In this document: piece after piece, positions 51,264 to 60,894 of the stretch
Layout of the letters: the number at the start of each line of letters is the position of its first letter
How positions within the stretch are numbered: the stretch's first letter is position 1
Assembly (NCBI GenBank): GCA_000991575.1
Contig: LBRU01000002.1
Coordinates: 1-64,000, forward strand
Length of the DNA stretch: 64,000 nucleotides
From: a candidate division TM6 bacterium GW2011_GWE2_36_25
GTDB taxonomy: Bacteria > Babelota > Babeliae > Babelales > UBA12409
Reading direction: 5' to 3'
Program-made: the position numbers and the translations under genes
Notes under the pieces: generated by a model
Seen by the model: only the letters and a program-made list of their open reading frames with translations
Database searches by the model: none
What the model was told of the DNA's origin: nothing

Positions 51264-52634
51264 ATGAATATATCCATTTTTTTAGGAGCTTTTAGCATAC
51301 TCATTCTCATTTATTTTTTTATCGGTTTTTATGCTTCTAAAAAAGTACACAATACAACTGATTACTTTTTGGCTGGAAAAAATCTCGGATTTTTCGCCGT
51401 AACATTTACCCTTATTGCCACACAACTTGGTGGCGGATTCTTCATTGGCATGAGTGAAGATGCTTACACAATGGGTTACTTTGGCATATTTTACGCACTC
51501 AGTATGACTATTGGATTTCTCTTATTAAGTTGTGGCTTTGCCTCAAAAATGCAATCACTCGGCGTTTCTACAACTGCAGAAATTTTTCAGACTCATTACA
51601 AAAGTATCTCTTTAAAAAAGGTTGCCTCACTTCTTTCTATCGTAACGATGGGGGGTATCCTTATTGGACAAATCGTCGCGTCAAAAGAACTCTTTAAATT
51701 TGCCCTTGGAAATAGTCTCGCCATGCAACTTTTCTTTATCTTTTTTTGGATTTTTATTATTGCATATACAATTGCTGGTGGTTTAAAGGCGGTTGTCATC
51801 GCTGATGCATTTCAAGTCGCCATTATTCTTTTATTTAGCTGGGGAGTTTTCATCTATTCCCTCTTGACTACCGATAGTAGTTGGTTTTTACAAAATGGTT
51901 TGGAAACACAAAGAGCATTATTTTCAGTTTCTTACAATGATCTTTTAGTACTTTTGCCAACATTAATTATGCCTGCCTTATTTTCACTTATTGAACAAGA
52001 TTTAGCGCAACGATTTTTTGCCGCAAAAAGCAAACGAACGGCAACCTTTTCTGCATTTGCCGCCGGCGTAACTTTAATTGCCTGTGCTTTAATTCCCGTA
52101 TATTTTGGCATGATGACCAAAGTTAAAGGTTTACCCTTGATAAAAGGTGCAACACCACTCTTATATTCTATCGCCGCCGTTACCAATAATGTTGTTGCCG
52201 CATTAATTTTTTGTGCATTAATTGCTGCCATCACTTCAACAGCAGATTCTTTGCTCTGTGCAATCAGCTCAAATGTTGCGCAAGATTTTAATTTCTCTTG
52301 GATTAAAATCAAAAGCAAACTCTATCTTTCACAATTAGTAACATGCATCATGGGCATCATTGCCTTCACGCTTTCTTACCTATTCAATCAAAATGTCATT
52401 AAGATTCTGGAAGAAAGTTATACCATTTCAGTAAGTGCTCTTTTTGTCCCACTTGTTTTTGCGTATTTTAAAAAAGATCTCAGAAAGAAAGCGGCATATT
52501 TATCAGTAATTTTTGGATTTAGCACATTTCTTTACTTTAAAATTTACCCTATGATTGGATCGAGCATCATCATATTACTATTCTCATTAGCCGGCTATCT
52601 GATCGGAATGAAAATCGATAAAAAATCTATATGA
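51264..52634 (+). CDS. sodium:solute symporter (SSS family)
   Basis: 456 aa with about 13 membrane segments. The N-terminal helices show NTTDYFLAGKNLGFFAVTFTLIATQLGGGFFIGM, matching the conserved helix 1-2 region of SSS transporters (proline, pantothenate, sugars). A later segment is SLIEQDLAQRFFAAKSKRTA, and ITSTADSLL is the Na+-site helix (TM8-like). The substrate is not determined. It presumably uses Na+, which fits the Na+-type ligands seen in the fused c-subunit. It overlaps the convergent LOG gene by 8 bp. Confidence 0.85.
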   Translation: MNISIFLGAFSILILIYFFIGFYASKKVHNTTDYFLAGKNLGFFAVTFTLIATQLGGGFFIGMSEDAYTMGYFGIFYALSMTIGFLLLSCGFASKMQSLGVSTTAEIFQTHYKSISLKKVASLLSIVTMGGILIGQIVASKELFKFALGNSLAMQLFFIFFWIFIIAYTIAGGLKAVVIADAFQVAIILLFSWGVFIYSLLTTDSSWFLQNGLETQRALFSVSYNDLLVLLPTLIMPALFSLIEQDLAQRFFAAKSKRTATFSAFAAGVTLIACALIPVYFGMMTKVKGLPLIKGATPLLYSIAAVTNNVVAALIFCALIAAITSTADSLLCAISSNVAQDFNFSWIKIKSKLYLSQLVTCIMGIIAFTLSYLFNQNVIKILEESYTISVSALFVPLVFAYFKKDLRKKAAYLSVIFGFSTFLYFKIYPMIGSSIIILLFSLAGYLIGMKIDKKSI

Positions 52635-53313
52635 TCTTATAACCATCACATGCACAAGAATTACAGATAAAACTAAATGCTGTTTGTACATCATCAGCAA
52701 TAATAAAAAATTCTTTTACATGTGGATGAATAAAGCCCCGCTGCAAACCATCATCAACCCAAACTTCAAGCTTTTTCCAATATTCTTTTCCATATAAAAC
52801 AATAGGATTACCTTTCAGCTTTCCCGTATCCATTAATGTTAAAATTTCTGCAAGCTCATCGTACGTACCAACACCACCCGGAAAAATAATATACGCTGAA
52901 GAAAAATGAATCATCAGCCACTTACGCATTACAAAATCTTTAATACGCACAAATGAACTATATATTAAAGGAGTCGCCCCTTCCTCTAATCCTGAAACAC
53001 TAATTCCCAAGTTGTTAATCATCGACTTACCATCTTTTCGAATTTTTTGCGCTCCAATTGCGGCTGCCTCCATAATGCCTCCACCACCACCAGTGATAAT
53101 TGAAATATCATGTTGCACAAGTATTGAAGCCAGTGCCTCAGCTGCTTTTGCATACGGATCATCTAATTTTAATTTAGCACCACCAAAAAAAGTAACGCGC
53201 GGCGGCCGCAAACGAAACACATGCCAAAGACCCGCAATAATCGAAAAACTATCAATAATCCAAATAAGGGTATAAAAAAATGTATTCCCAATGCGTTTGA
53301 GCAAAAAAAACAT
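52627..53313 (-). CDS. LOG-family Rossmann protein (TIGR00730-like)
   Basis: 228 aa. Contains the diagnostic PGGVGTYDELAEILT motif and VTFFGGAKL, GGGGGIMEAAAIGA, all typical of LOG-like proteins that release nucleobases from nucleoside monophosphates. An N-terminal hydrophobic stretch (residues 10-28) is unusual for the family and might anchor it. Downstream of the copper ATPase, 9 bp away on the same strand, so probably co-transcribed. Confidence 0.8.
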   Translation of the reverse strand: MFFLLKRIGNTFFYTLIWIIDSFSIIAGLWHVFRLRPPRVTFFGGAKLKLDDPYAKAAEALASILVQHDISIITGGGGGIMEAAAIGAQKIRKDGKSMINNLGISVSGLEEGATPLIYSSFVRIKDFVMRKWLMIHFSSAYIIFPGGVGTYDELAEILTLMDTGKLKGNPIVLYGKEYWKKLEVWVDDGLQRGFIHPHVKEFFIIADDVQTAFSFICNSCACDGYKII

Positions 53314-53322
53314 AATTCTCCT

Positions 53323-55578
53323 TTATAATCGAACAAATTTCAAGCGCAAAGCATTAATAACAACACTGATACTCGAAAGGGCCATTGCTGCACCTGCAAG
53401 TACGGGACTAATCATTATATGAAACCATGGATAAAAAATACCCGTCGCAACAGGAATCAATATAATATTGTAACTAAATGCCCAAAATAAATTTTGATAA
53501 ATATTTGCAATAGTAGCTGATGATAATTTATATAATTGAGAAATTAAAGCTAAATTATCTCCCAACAACACAACATCAGCCGATTCAATAGCAACATCAG
53601 TTCCTTCCCCCATCGCAATACCAATATCCGCTTCTACCAGTGCGGGAGCATCATTGATTCCGTCACCAACCATCGCCACTAAATTACCTGCCTCTTTAAA
53701 TTGTTTCACAATATCTTGTTTTTCCTCTGGCAAAACTTTTGCAAATACTTTTTTAATACCAAGCTGTTGCGCAACATAATGAGCATTTATTTCATTATCT
53801 CCCGTAATCATAATTGGCTGAATATTTTTTTGTTTAAGAAAATCAATGAGCTCTTTTGCATCTGATTGAATCGTATCCTGAATTCCAAAAACACCCACCG
53901 CAGTACCATTTAAAGCAACAAAGGATATCGCCAATTTATCTTTTGAGAATTCTTCCATTTTTTGCTTAATATCGGGTGGCACTATAATATGAGCTTCTTC
54001 TAAAAATACATACGATCCCAATCTTACCTTAATCTCATTTACGGTTGCAGTAGCGCCACGTCCAACAAAGGCAACAAAATCTTTGACAGGAAGGTCGTGC
54101 AGATTTTTTTCTTTTATCTTTTGAACAATAGCATGCGCAACCGGATGACTCGACGATTTTTCAATAGAATAAATAAGCGAGCAAATATATTGTAAAGCTG
54201 AATCAAATTCTTTATTCTGCAAAAGGGGCAATTTGTCCAATTCGCGTGTAAAATAAACTTCTTTCACCGCCCGCTTTGCTTTTGTTAAGGTTCCTGTTTT
54301 ATCAAAAACCATAACATTAATCTTTTTCATCAATTCCAAAACCGTTGCATTACGAATTAAAATACCACTCAATGCGGCACGATTAATCCCAACCATAATT
54401 GATGTTGGTGTTGCTAAACCAAGAGCACATGGACATGCGATAATCAAAACAGCCACCATATTAACGATGGCAAAAACAATCCGAGGTTCAAGACCAACAA
54501 ATAACCAGACCACAAAAGTAACGATGGCAACACAAATAACAATCGGTACAAAGATTGCGGAAATTTTATGCACAATTCGTTGCACAGGAATCTGTGAACT
54601 TTGAGCTTCTTCAACAAGACGAATAATCTTAGCTAAGGTTGTAGTTTCCCCCACCTGCAATGCACGCATAATAAAAGAGCCAGTTAAATTTACTGTTCCA
54701 CCAATAACCTTACTTCCAACTTTTTTTGCGACCGATTCACTCTCACCCGTTATCATGCTTTCATCAACAGATGATTCGCCTTCTATGATCTCTCCATCAG
54801 CAGGAATCCTCTGCCCCGTTTTAACAAGTAAAATATCATCAAAATGAACATGATCAATTGGAATTTCTTGCCACTCAACGCCATCGCCAACTTTCACCTG
54901 CTTGGTGGCAATATCAGGACGCAATTTAAGCAGTGATTCAATCGCACCAGACATATTTTTACGTGCACGAGCTTCTAAATAATAACCGAGTAAAATAAAG
55001 GCAATAATCGTAACAGCGCTATCAAAATAATAATGAAGAGGAATTCCTATTGATTCAAAAAAGGTAGGAAACAGTACCAGTGCAGTAGAATAACCATATG
55101 CGACCGATGTACCTAATGCAATTAATGTGTACATTCCCAGAGAACGATTTTTGAGATCCAACCAAAATTGCTTATAAAAAACATATCCAACGCCAAACTG
55201 AACAATTGAAGCTAATACTAATTGAACCCATCGATTTGCAATAAAGGGAATATCAACAAACATGGGTAAACTAAGCAACACCGTAATAATTAAACTCACA
55301 ATTACTTGAATTTTCAAACGAAGCAAACCATCGTCTTCATGGACCATATGTTCATGTTTATGCCCCTCTTCTTGCGCGTGATATCCCATTTTTTTCACTG
55401 TTGCAATGATATCATCTGCAGAAATTTTTTGATCATCATATAATACAACAAGAGATTCCGTTGTAAAATTCACTCCTACTTTCTCAAAACCAGATAATTT
55501 TTTGAGTTCTTTCTCAATTGATTCAACACAACTAGGACAATGCATTCCATGCAATCGAAAACGTGATTGTTTCATCAT
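53323..55578 (-). CDS. copA: copper-translocating P-type ATPase (CopA-like)
   Basis: 751 aa from ATG 55578, chosen because GAAGG lies about 5 nt upstream; an ATG at 55608 is in frame. A single HMA domain with GMHCPSC is followed by a His-rich linker (GHKHEHMVHED). Transmembrane region, actuator TGES, CPC motif in IIACPCALGLATPTS, phosphorylation site DKTGTLT, and GDGINDAPAL are all present. It exports Cu+ from the cytoplasm, protecting against host copper. Subfamily 1B-1 is indicated by the CPC motif. Confidence 0.9.
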   Translation of the reverse strand: MMKQSRFRLHGMHCPSCVESIEKELKKLSGFEKVGVNFTTESLVVLYDDQKISADDIIATVKKMGYHAQEEGHKHEHMVHEDDGLLRLKIQVIVSLIITVLLSLPMFVDIPFIANRWVQLVLASIVQFGVGYVFYKQFWLDLKNRSLGMYTLIALGTSVAYGYSTALVLFPTFFESIGIPLHYYFDSAVTIIAFILLGYYLEARARKNMSGAIESLLKLRPDIATKQVKVGDGVEWQEIPIDHVHFDDILLVKTGQRIPADGEIIEGESSVDESMITGESESVAKKVGSKVIGGTVNLTGSFIMRALQVGETTTLAKIIRLVEEAQSSQIPVQRIVHKISAIFVPIVICVAIVTFVVWLFVGLEPRIVFAIVNMVAVLIIACPCALGLATPTSIMVGINRAALSGILIRNATVLELMKKINVMVFDKTGTLTKAKRAVKEVYFTRELDKLPLLQNKEFDSALQYICSLIYSIEKSSSHPVAHAIVQKIKEKNLHDLPVKDFVAFVGRGATATVNEIKVRLGSYVFLEEAHIIVPPDIKQKMEEFSKDKLAISFVALNGTAVGVFGIQDTIQSDAKELIDFLKQKNIQPIMITGDNEINAHYVAQQLGIKKVFAKVLPEEKQDIVKQFKEAGNLVAMVGDGINDAPALVEADIGIAMGEGTDVAIESADVVLLGDNLALISQLYKLSSATIANIYQNLFWAFSYNIILIPVATGIFYPWFHIMISPVLAGAAMALSSISVVINALRLKFVRL

Positions 55579-55692
55579 AAAAACCTTCTTTAAACTCATT
55601 GCCATCATAAGAAAAAAACAGTAATAAAGAAAATATATTTATTGATAACTCAGAAATGATTATGAAAGAATAAGCAAAGAGAAGGAGTAACA

Positions 55693-57018
55693 ATGAAGCC
55701 TCTGTATATAATCTTACTTATACTTCTAAAACTTAATGCAAATCCCAAACCAATATGGATAAACATTTATATTCATGGCACTATTACCCCACACCTTTCT
55801 TTGAGTGATTTTTTTAAAGTCCTCAATCAAACACAAAAAAATTCTGTTTATGCAGAAATAACACGCATCATTAGAAGCGACCCATTTTTTCATCAAGCAC
55901 AACCCATTCAAGAACTCAACTTAAAAAAAGCATTCCCAACAAAATCTCTCAAAGGACATGGTGCTAACATTTTCGCCGAATTTTACGACAAAATAAGCAA
56001 AAAGATTTCAGAAAACACGCCACCAATCCACCATTATACATTTGGCTGGTCGGGACTCCTTACGATTGCTGCACGAAGAAAAGCTGCACAAAAACTTTAT
56101 GAACAATTGGCAAGAAAAATAAAAAAAATTGAAATGCAAAATTACGAACCAAAGATTCGCATTATAGGATATAGTCATGGGGGAACCATCGCATTATACC
56201 TCGCCCATGAAGCTCACAAAAATCGCCCACTCTCATTTATGATTGATGAATTAATTCTCATTTCAGCACCCATTCAGCCAGAAACACAAAAGTATATTAA
56301 CAGTCCATTTTTTAAGAAAATCTTTAATTTTTACTCAAATGGCGATCGCGTTCAAGCGAGCGATTTTCTTTCATCAATCACTCACTCGTTTTCCCATAAA
56401 ACTTTTTTAAACTCATTCAATTTTAAAGTTCCAGACAATGTAACCCAAACACAAATCAGATTTTTAAGAAAACATTTAATCATCAAGACGAATGATGGAT
56501 CAGTCAAAAAAGTACCACGTTATGATTATGTCAATCCGGGACACACCGAAATGTTTTTCTTTGGCTGGGCGGCACAATGGTATCGAAAACATTTTCCTAT
56601 CAACCCCCTACCAACTGCCCTTATTCTGCCAAAACTCATTAATGAAATTCAAAAAAACAATCTCGAAAGCAAACATTTATGTGCAACCATTATTCCTGAA
56701 GATGAAGTCATCATTTTTAAAAATAAAAAGAATGAAGAAAAGATAAACGCACCATTTTTTCCTAAAAACGAGCTCTACGCACTCCAAAAAGAATTAGTAG
56801 AATTCAGACCTCAAAATTATAAAATCCGTTACAAAATACGAGTAAAAGAGGCGAAGAAGAACGCAAAGAAAACATTCCAAGAAAAATTAAGACGCAAAAA
56901 TCTGCAAAAAAAACTTTTACGCTCATATCAAGAAGAAATACTTAAGCAATTAACTGCCGCCACAATGCCAACAAATCAACCATTGAAAGTTGTTGCGCCC
57001 GCAATTCAAGTGTTTTAG
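55693..57018 (+). CDS. secreted alpha/beta hydrolase (lipase-like)
   Basis: 441 aa with a signal peptide (about residues 1-17). The nucleophile elbow is GYSHGGT (Ser near residue 160), preceded by IRIIG, typical of lipases and esterases. An oxyanion-like IYIHGTI lies near residue 27, and an acid-His pair may be YSNGDRVQAS and NPGHTEMF. The C-terminal ~90 residues are a Lys-rich helix. GGAG lies upstream. Its 3' end overlaps ksgA by 77 bp. Substrate unknown; a host lipid is possible. Confidence 0.72.
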   Translation: MKPLYIILLILLKLNANPKPIWINIYIHGTITPHLSLSDFFKVLNQTQKNSVYAEITRIIRSDPFFHQAQPIQELNLKKAFPTKSLKGHGANIFAEFYDKISKKISENTPPIHHYTFGWSGLLTIAARRKAAQKLYEQLARKIKKIEMQNYEPKIRIIGYSHGGTIALYLAHEAHKNRPLSFMIDELILISAPIQPETQKYINSPFFKKIFNFYSNGDRVQASDFLSSITHSFSHKTFLNSFNFKVPDNVTQTQIRFLRKHLIIKTNDGSVKKVPRYDYVNPGHTEMFFFGWAAQWYRKHFPINPLPTALILPKLINEIQKNNLESKHLCATIIPEDEVIIFKNKKNEEKINAPFFPKNELYALQKELVEFRPQNYKIRYKIRVKEAKKNAKKTFQEKLRRKNLQKKLLRSYQEEILKQLTAATMPTNQPLKVVAPAIQVF

Positions 57019-57721
57019 GATCAATTGCCGATATATTATAATGAGATTGCGCTAAATTATTACGTAATGTTCGACGAGGCTGTTTAAAACAAGTTTTAAT
57101 AAATTGCCAAAATTCAGCTTCTTGTTCAATTGATGGAATATCTTTTTTAGGTTTAAAATACAAAAGACGCGAAAAGACTTTTGGTTTCGGATAAAAAGCC
57201 TCAGGCGGCACCTTGTCTAACATCTTCCAATCAAAAAACCATTGAAAAAAAAGCGAAATGAAACCATAATTACGACCACCCGTTTTCAAAATTTTCTGCG
57301 CAACCTCCTCTTGAACCATAATGACCCCCTCTTTTAATATTGCGCGATGCTTTTGTAATATATGCAAAATAGGAAAGGTAATTTGATAAGGAAGATTTGC
57401 TAATAACGTCCATGGTTTAAATGTCTCAAATCTACTGAAATCTCCATCCAAAAAGTTTTCTTCAAATACCGTTAAACGATCATCTTTAATTTTTCTTAAT
57501 TCAGCAGCCCACTCAGAATCAATTTCAAAAACCCATAATTGTCTTATCGACCGTCTCAAAATTGCTTTTGTTAAGGCACCAGCACCGCCACCAATCTCAA
57601 AAACTGATGTTTCTTTATCTAATTCAACGGCGTTTAAAATCGCGTCAAGATACCGCGTATCTTTCAAAAAATTTTGGCTATATTTTTTCTTTAAACGAAT
57701 CGGTGAAAAACTTTTTTGCAT
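56942..57721 (-). CDS. ksgA: 16S rRNA dimethyladenosine transferase KsgA
   Basis: Dimethylates two adenosines near the 3' end of 16S rRNA. 259 aa. It begins KKYSQNFLKDTRYLDAIL, followed by the SAM motif VFEIGGGAGALTKAIL and the NLPYQIT motif. The C-terminal half has VPPEAFYPKPKVFSRLL and TCFKQPRRTLRNNLAQ. Length and motifs are complete. It overlaps the secreted hydrolase by 77 bp tail-to-tail. Confidence 0.93.
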   Translation of the reverse strand: MQKSFSPIRLKKKYSQNFLKDTRYLDAILNAVELDKETSVFEIGGGAGALTKAILRRSIRQLWVFEIDSEWAAELRKIKDDRLTVFEENFLDGDFSRFETFKPWTLLANLPYQITFPILHILQKHRAILKEGVIMVQEEVAQKILKTGGRNYGFISLFFQWFFDWKMLDKVPPEAFYPKPKVFSRLLYFKPKKDIPSIEQEAEFWQFIKTCFKQPRRTLRNNLAQSHYNISAIDPKTLELRAQQLSMVDLLALWRQLIA

Positions 57722-57740
57722 AATGTTATAATTCCATAAT

Positions 57741-58175
57741 TTATTCTACTGCAGTCTCCAATGATCGCATACTTTCTTCCGTCCACCCCATATCAAATGT
57801 TCCATTAAACCACGGCAATCCATCTAAAACGCGCAAATAATCATATGCCCGAACAATATCCCATTCATCAATAGGAACTTTATTGAACCAAAGATTCTGA
57901 ATATAAAAATCACACAACCCTTCAACAAAATATCGACCACTTATTTTTTGTAATTCTTTAAATCGTGAAAGAATATTAGCTTTAAGATTTTTAACACACA
58001 GAGATTTTTGAGATACATAAAGATTTAACAATTTAAACAATTGATATTTTATTTTGAAAAAATCAGAATTTTTAACTTTTTTACCATCACCATCCGACAC
58101 AAACAATTGGTCAGAAACCCGTTTGTCCATCGATGTTAAAAAAAATATTACAAACAATAAAAACAACCTCTTCAT
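57741..58175 (-). CDS. small secreted protein downstream of mreB, unknown
   Basis: 144 aa from ATG 58175 (AGGA 8 nt upstream; an in-frame ATG at 58199 overlaps the mreB stop). Signal peptide MKRLFLLFVIFFLTS. The mature part is rich in aromatic and basic residues and has one Cys pair (residues 60 and 90-ish). A VxRAYDYLRVLDGLPWFNGTFDMGW segment ends it. No family recognised. It may be in one transcript with mreB and ksgA. Confidence 0.55.
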   Translation of the reverse strand: MKRLFLLFVIFFLTSMDKRVSDQLFVSDGDGKKVKNSDFFKIKYQLFKLLNLYVSQKSLCVKNLKANILSRFKELQKISGRYFVEGLCDFYIQNLWFNKVPIDEWDIVRAYDYLRVLDGLPWFNGTFDMGWTEESMRSLETAVE

Positions 58176-58198
58176 ATTAAAAATCCTGATAATTTTCA

Positions 58199-59257
58199 TT
58201 ATCCAGAAATTAAAACATCTTTGAAAAAGTCCAATTTATCAAGCACTTGGCCGGCACCATTGACTACGCACAATAATGGATTTTCTGCAACACGAACAGG
58301 AAGTTTTGTTTCTTTTGAAATTAATTTATCAAGGCCATTAAGCATTGAACCACCTCCAGCCAAAACAATACCATTGTCAACTAAATCTGATGAAAGTTCT
58401 GGTGGTGTATTTTCTAAGGCAACCTTAATAATATCAATAATTTGACAAATTGTTTCTAATAATGCTTCATTAACTTCATCGCTGGTCAAATCAATTGTTT
58501 TTGGCACACCAGTAATTAAATCACGCCCTTTAACCTTCGCTGTCCTGCTCTTTTCAGGCATTACGGTACCAATAGAAATTTTAATCTGTTCTGCAGTTCT
58601 TTCACCAATCAACAAATTATATTTTCTCTTGCAATATTGAACAATCGCATCATCCATTTCATCGCCACCAACACGAATTGAACGACAAAACACTTCACCC
58701 ATCAAGGTAATAACGGCAACCTCGGTTGTGCCACCCCCGATGTCAACTATCATATTCGCGCAAGGTTCATGAATAGGTAATCCAGCTCCAATAGCTGCCG
58801 CAATTGGTTCTTTAATCACAAAGACACGATCTTCGCGAACACCTGCTTGTTTCGCAGATTCTTCAACGGCTCGCAATTCAACTTGCGTTATTCCCGAAGG
58901 AACACCAATAATCATACGCGGCGAGACCAATGTTCGCCGATTATCATGAACCTTACGAATAAAATAACGCAACATTGCTTCAGCTTTTTCAAAATCAGCA
59001 ATGACCCCATCACGCAATGGACGACATGCAATAATATTTTCAGGGGTCCTACCCAACATGTCTTTTGCAACTTTGCCAGCAGCAATCACTTGATTAGTAG
59101 AAATCTTAACAGCCACCACCGAAGGCTCGTCAAGCACAATTCCTTTATTTTTAGCAAAAACTAAAGTATTTGCCGTTCCCAAATCAATTGCCATATCATT
59201 GGAGAAAAAGCTGAATAATCTTCGTGCAGGAATAACCTTATTTATCAAATTTTTCAT
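58199..59257 (-). CDS. mreB: rod shape-determining protein MreB
   Basis: Actin-like cytoskeletal protein directing cell-wall growth. 352 aa. Phosphate 1 is [12 protein letters not shown] near residue 24, phosphate 2 is [15 protein letters not shown], and the adenosine motif is [21 protein letters not shown] and [11 protein letters not shown] are also typical. The N-terminus adds about 15 residues to the usual MreB. No mreC or mreD is adjacent. Confidence 0.95.
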   Translation of the reverse strand: MKNLINKVIPARRLFSFFSNDMAIDLGTANTLVFAKNKGIVLDEPSVVAVKISTNQVIAAGKVAKDMLGRTPENIIACRPLRDGVIADFEKAEAMLRYFIRKVHDNRRTLVSPRMIIGVPSGITQVELRAVEESAKQAGVREDRVFVIKEPIAAAIGAGLPIHEPCANMIVDIGGGTTEVAVITLMGEVFCRSIRVGGDEMDDAIVQYCKRKYNLLIGERTAEQIKISIGTVMPEKSRTAKVKGRDLITGVPKTIDLTSDEVNEALLETICQIIDIIKVALENTPPELSSDLVDNGIVLAGGGSMLNGLDKLISKETKLPVRVAENPLLCVVNGAGQVLDKLDFFKDVLISG

Positions 59258-59275
59258 AGTATTACTCTTACCTAT

Positions 59276-60517
59276 CTAAAAATGAAATTCCATCCCTAAA
59301 GAAATACGATACGTTTTAAAAACACATTTTGAATCAAACATAGTCGTTGGCAATGTAAAATCAAAATAGAAACGAGGACCATATTCTCGAATTGTTACAC
59401 CCTTGGTAAAATCATAATCAATGCCGATAGTAAAATAACCATTAATCCATTTTGATGCGTCGCACAAACGATTCAACTTTGGACAATAGGTTGTACCGGA
59501 ATAAAACCAATGATCTCGCGTATGTTGCACATACGTATAACCACCATACGCCCCAAATCCATCTTGAATATCGTCCCATATCAGATAAGGAGAAAATGCT
59601 ACAGAAAAGCCTGGATCAACTTTTGCCTGATCAACAAGAACACCATATTGTAATGGCTCACTTGCCATCGGCATACGATGACAAGCTATTTTTGAAAAAC
59701 GCTTGCTCAAGTAAAGCCAGAAACCAAAAAAGACATCATCAGTCAACTCAAGTGCTAACTCACCACGTGCAAACATTCCATAATGACCATTGCCACCAAA
59801 AGGAACTGCAGACTGCGCACTCAAACTCATCTTTTCACCAGTTGGCAAAAGAGCGCCAAGCCAGAGACTTATATCAAATTGTCTAAACTTCCACAAATAC
59901 TCTTTGATTGTTCCAACTCTTACATACAATTCAGTATCACTTAATCCGGTCGCACTCCATTGACCAGAATTCAAACCTAATAACACATTTGAATTTAAAC
60001 GCGCTTGCTCCAACGCCCATTCTCGCCCCGGATAGAATGTTGTTCCGTTACAAATTCCCAAATTAGTTTTCGCTGTATCACTTATTCTATAATCATAGCG
60101 CGTATTAACGTGCATAATAGATGTCGCTACACCAATAGAAAAATGTTTATTAAATCCATATTCAAAAGCTAAATCCATACCGGTGGCACGAATTTTTCCG
60201 TTGCAAACATATGGTAATTCAAGAGTTTCCCACTCGGTAAGATAATAGGGATTAGTAATACCAACCAAATTCATCGCTGCGTTAATTTTCGCCAAATCAT
60301 ATTGTCCACCTAAATCAGGCAGTCGAATATCATAATGCTCATCACGCGCTTCATCTCCTGTCATAAAGAAAGCGCCTACATTAAAACGAGAAAGCTTATC
60401 TTTTGTCCTCCAAGTAATGCGCTCATTTAGAGGAAATAAAAAACGATTATCAAAATAAGGATAAACGGTTATCCAACAAGAAATTAATATTAGGAGAAGT
60501 CGTATTTGCTTTGTCAT
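59276..60517 (-). CDS. putative outer-membrane beta-barrel protein
   Basis: 413 aa with a signal peptide (about residues 1-18). The mature part has alternating aromatic/polar strands and turns (for example GFWLYLSKRF, YGGYTYVQHT, FTIGIDYDFTKG) and ends with Phe in LGMEFHF, the barrel-assembly signal. Asp/Asn/Thr loops between. A large predicted porin-like barrel is the best guess. It belongs to the same style as the gene at 21026. The tRNA-Ser lies 40 bp upstream on the same strand and may share its transcript. Confidence 0.68.
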   Translation of the reverse strand: MTKQIRLLLILISCWITVYPYFDNRFLFPLNERITWRTKDKLSRFNVGAFFMTGDEARDEHYDIRLPDLGGQYDLAKINAAMNLVGITNPYYLTEWETLELPYVCNGKIRATGMDLAFEYGFNKHFSIGVATSIMHVNTRYDYRISDTAKTNLGICNGTTFYPGREWALEQARLNSNVLLGLNSGQWSATGLSDTELYVRVGTIKEYLWKFRQFDISLWLGALLPTGEKMSLSAQSAVPFGGNGHYGMFARGELALELTDDVFFGFWLYLSKRFSKIACHRMPMASEPLQYGVLVDQAKVDPGFSVAFSPYLIWDDIQDGFGAYGGYTYVQHTRDHWFYSGTTYCPKLNRLCDASKWINGYFTIGIDYDFTKGVTIREYGPRFYFDFTLPTTMFDSKCVFKTYRISLGMEFHF

Positions 60518-60557
60518 TAATCAGCCTCATACTAACTGTTTTGTGCTTTACTTTGGT

Positions 60558-60647
60558 GGAGAGAGTGGGATTCGAACCCACGGTCCCGTTATTCAACGAG
60601 ACAACCGCTTTCGAGGCGGCCGCTTTAGACCACTCAGCCATCTCTCC
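60558..60647 (-). tRNA. tRNA-Ser(CGA)
   Basis: 90 nt on the minus strand: acceptor GGAGAGA pairs with TCTCTCC, D-arm GCTGAGTGGTCTAAAGC, anticodon loop with CGA (60611-60613), long variable arm as in class II tRNAs, and T-arm GGGTTCGAATCCC. No CCA is encoded after the discriminator, consistent with the nearby CCA-adding enzyme. Confidence 0.95.
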
Positions 60648-60843
60648 AGATCGTCTCCGCCATTTAAGCATAACGCATTCCCTATTTTTTTAAAGTATTT
60701 CATCTGCAAAAAAAAACTAATTTTTATAAAGAAAAAAAAGAATTTTCTTAAAAAATATCACATGTGCACACACCACTATCGGCTTAAATGCGCACATTTT
60801 CATTCAGGATGAACAATAACCCTTTTTATAATAAAAAATTTTT

Positions 60844-60852
60844 TGCTATGAT
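60844..60852 (+). promoter_or_regulatory. extended -10 promoter of glmU
   Basis: TGCTATGAT after a T-rich run, 43 bp before the glmU start. Nearly the same word (TGCTATAAT) precedes typA at 1709. Confidence 0.45.
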
Positions 60853-60894
60853 GGGGTGCAAAAATTAAGAAAAAATTTGAATAAAGGTTACCGT

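Noticed and set aside
60450-60671. Minus-strand ORF across the tRNA-Ser region
   Set aside because: It covers the tRNA and the end of the barrel gene; the tRNA structure is convincing, so the frame is accidental.
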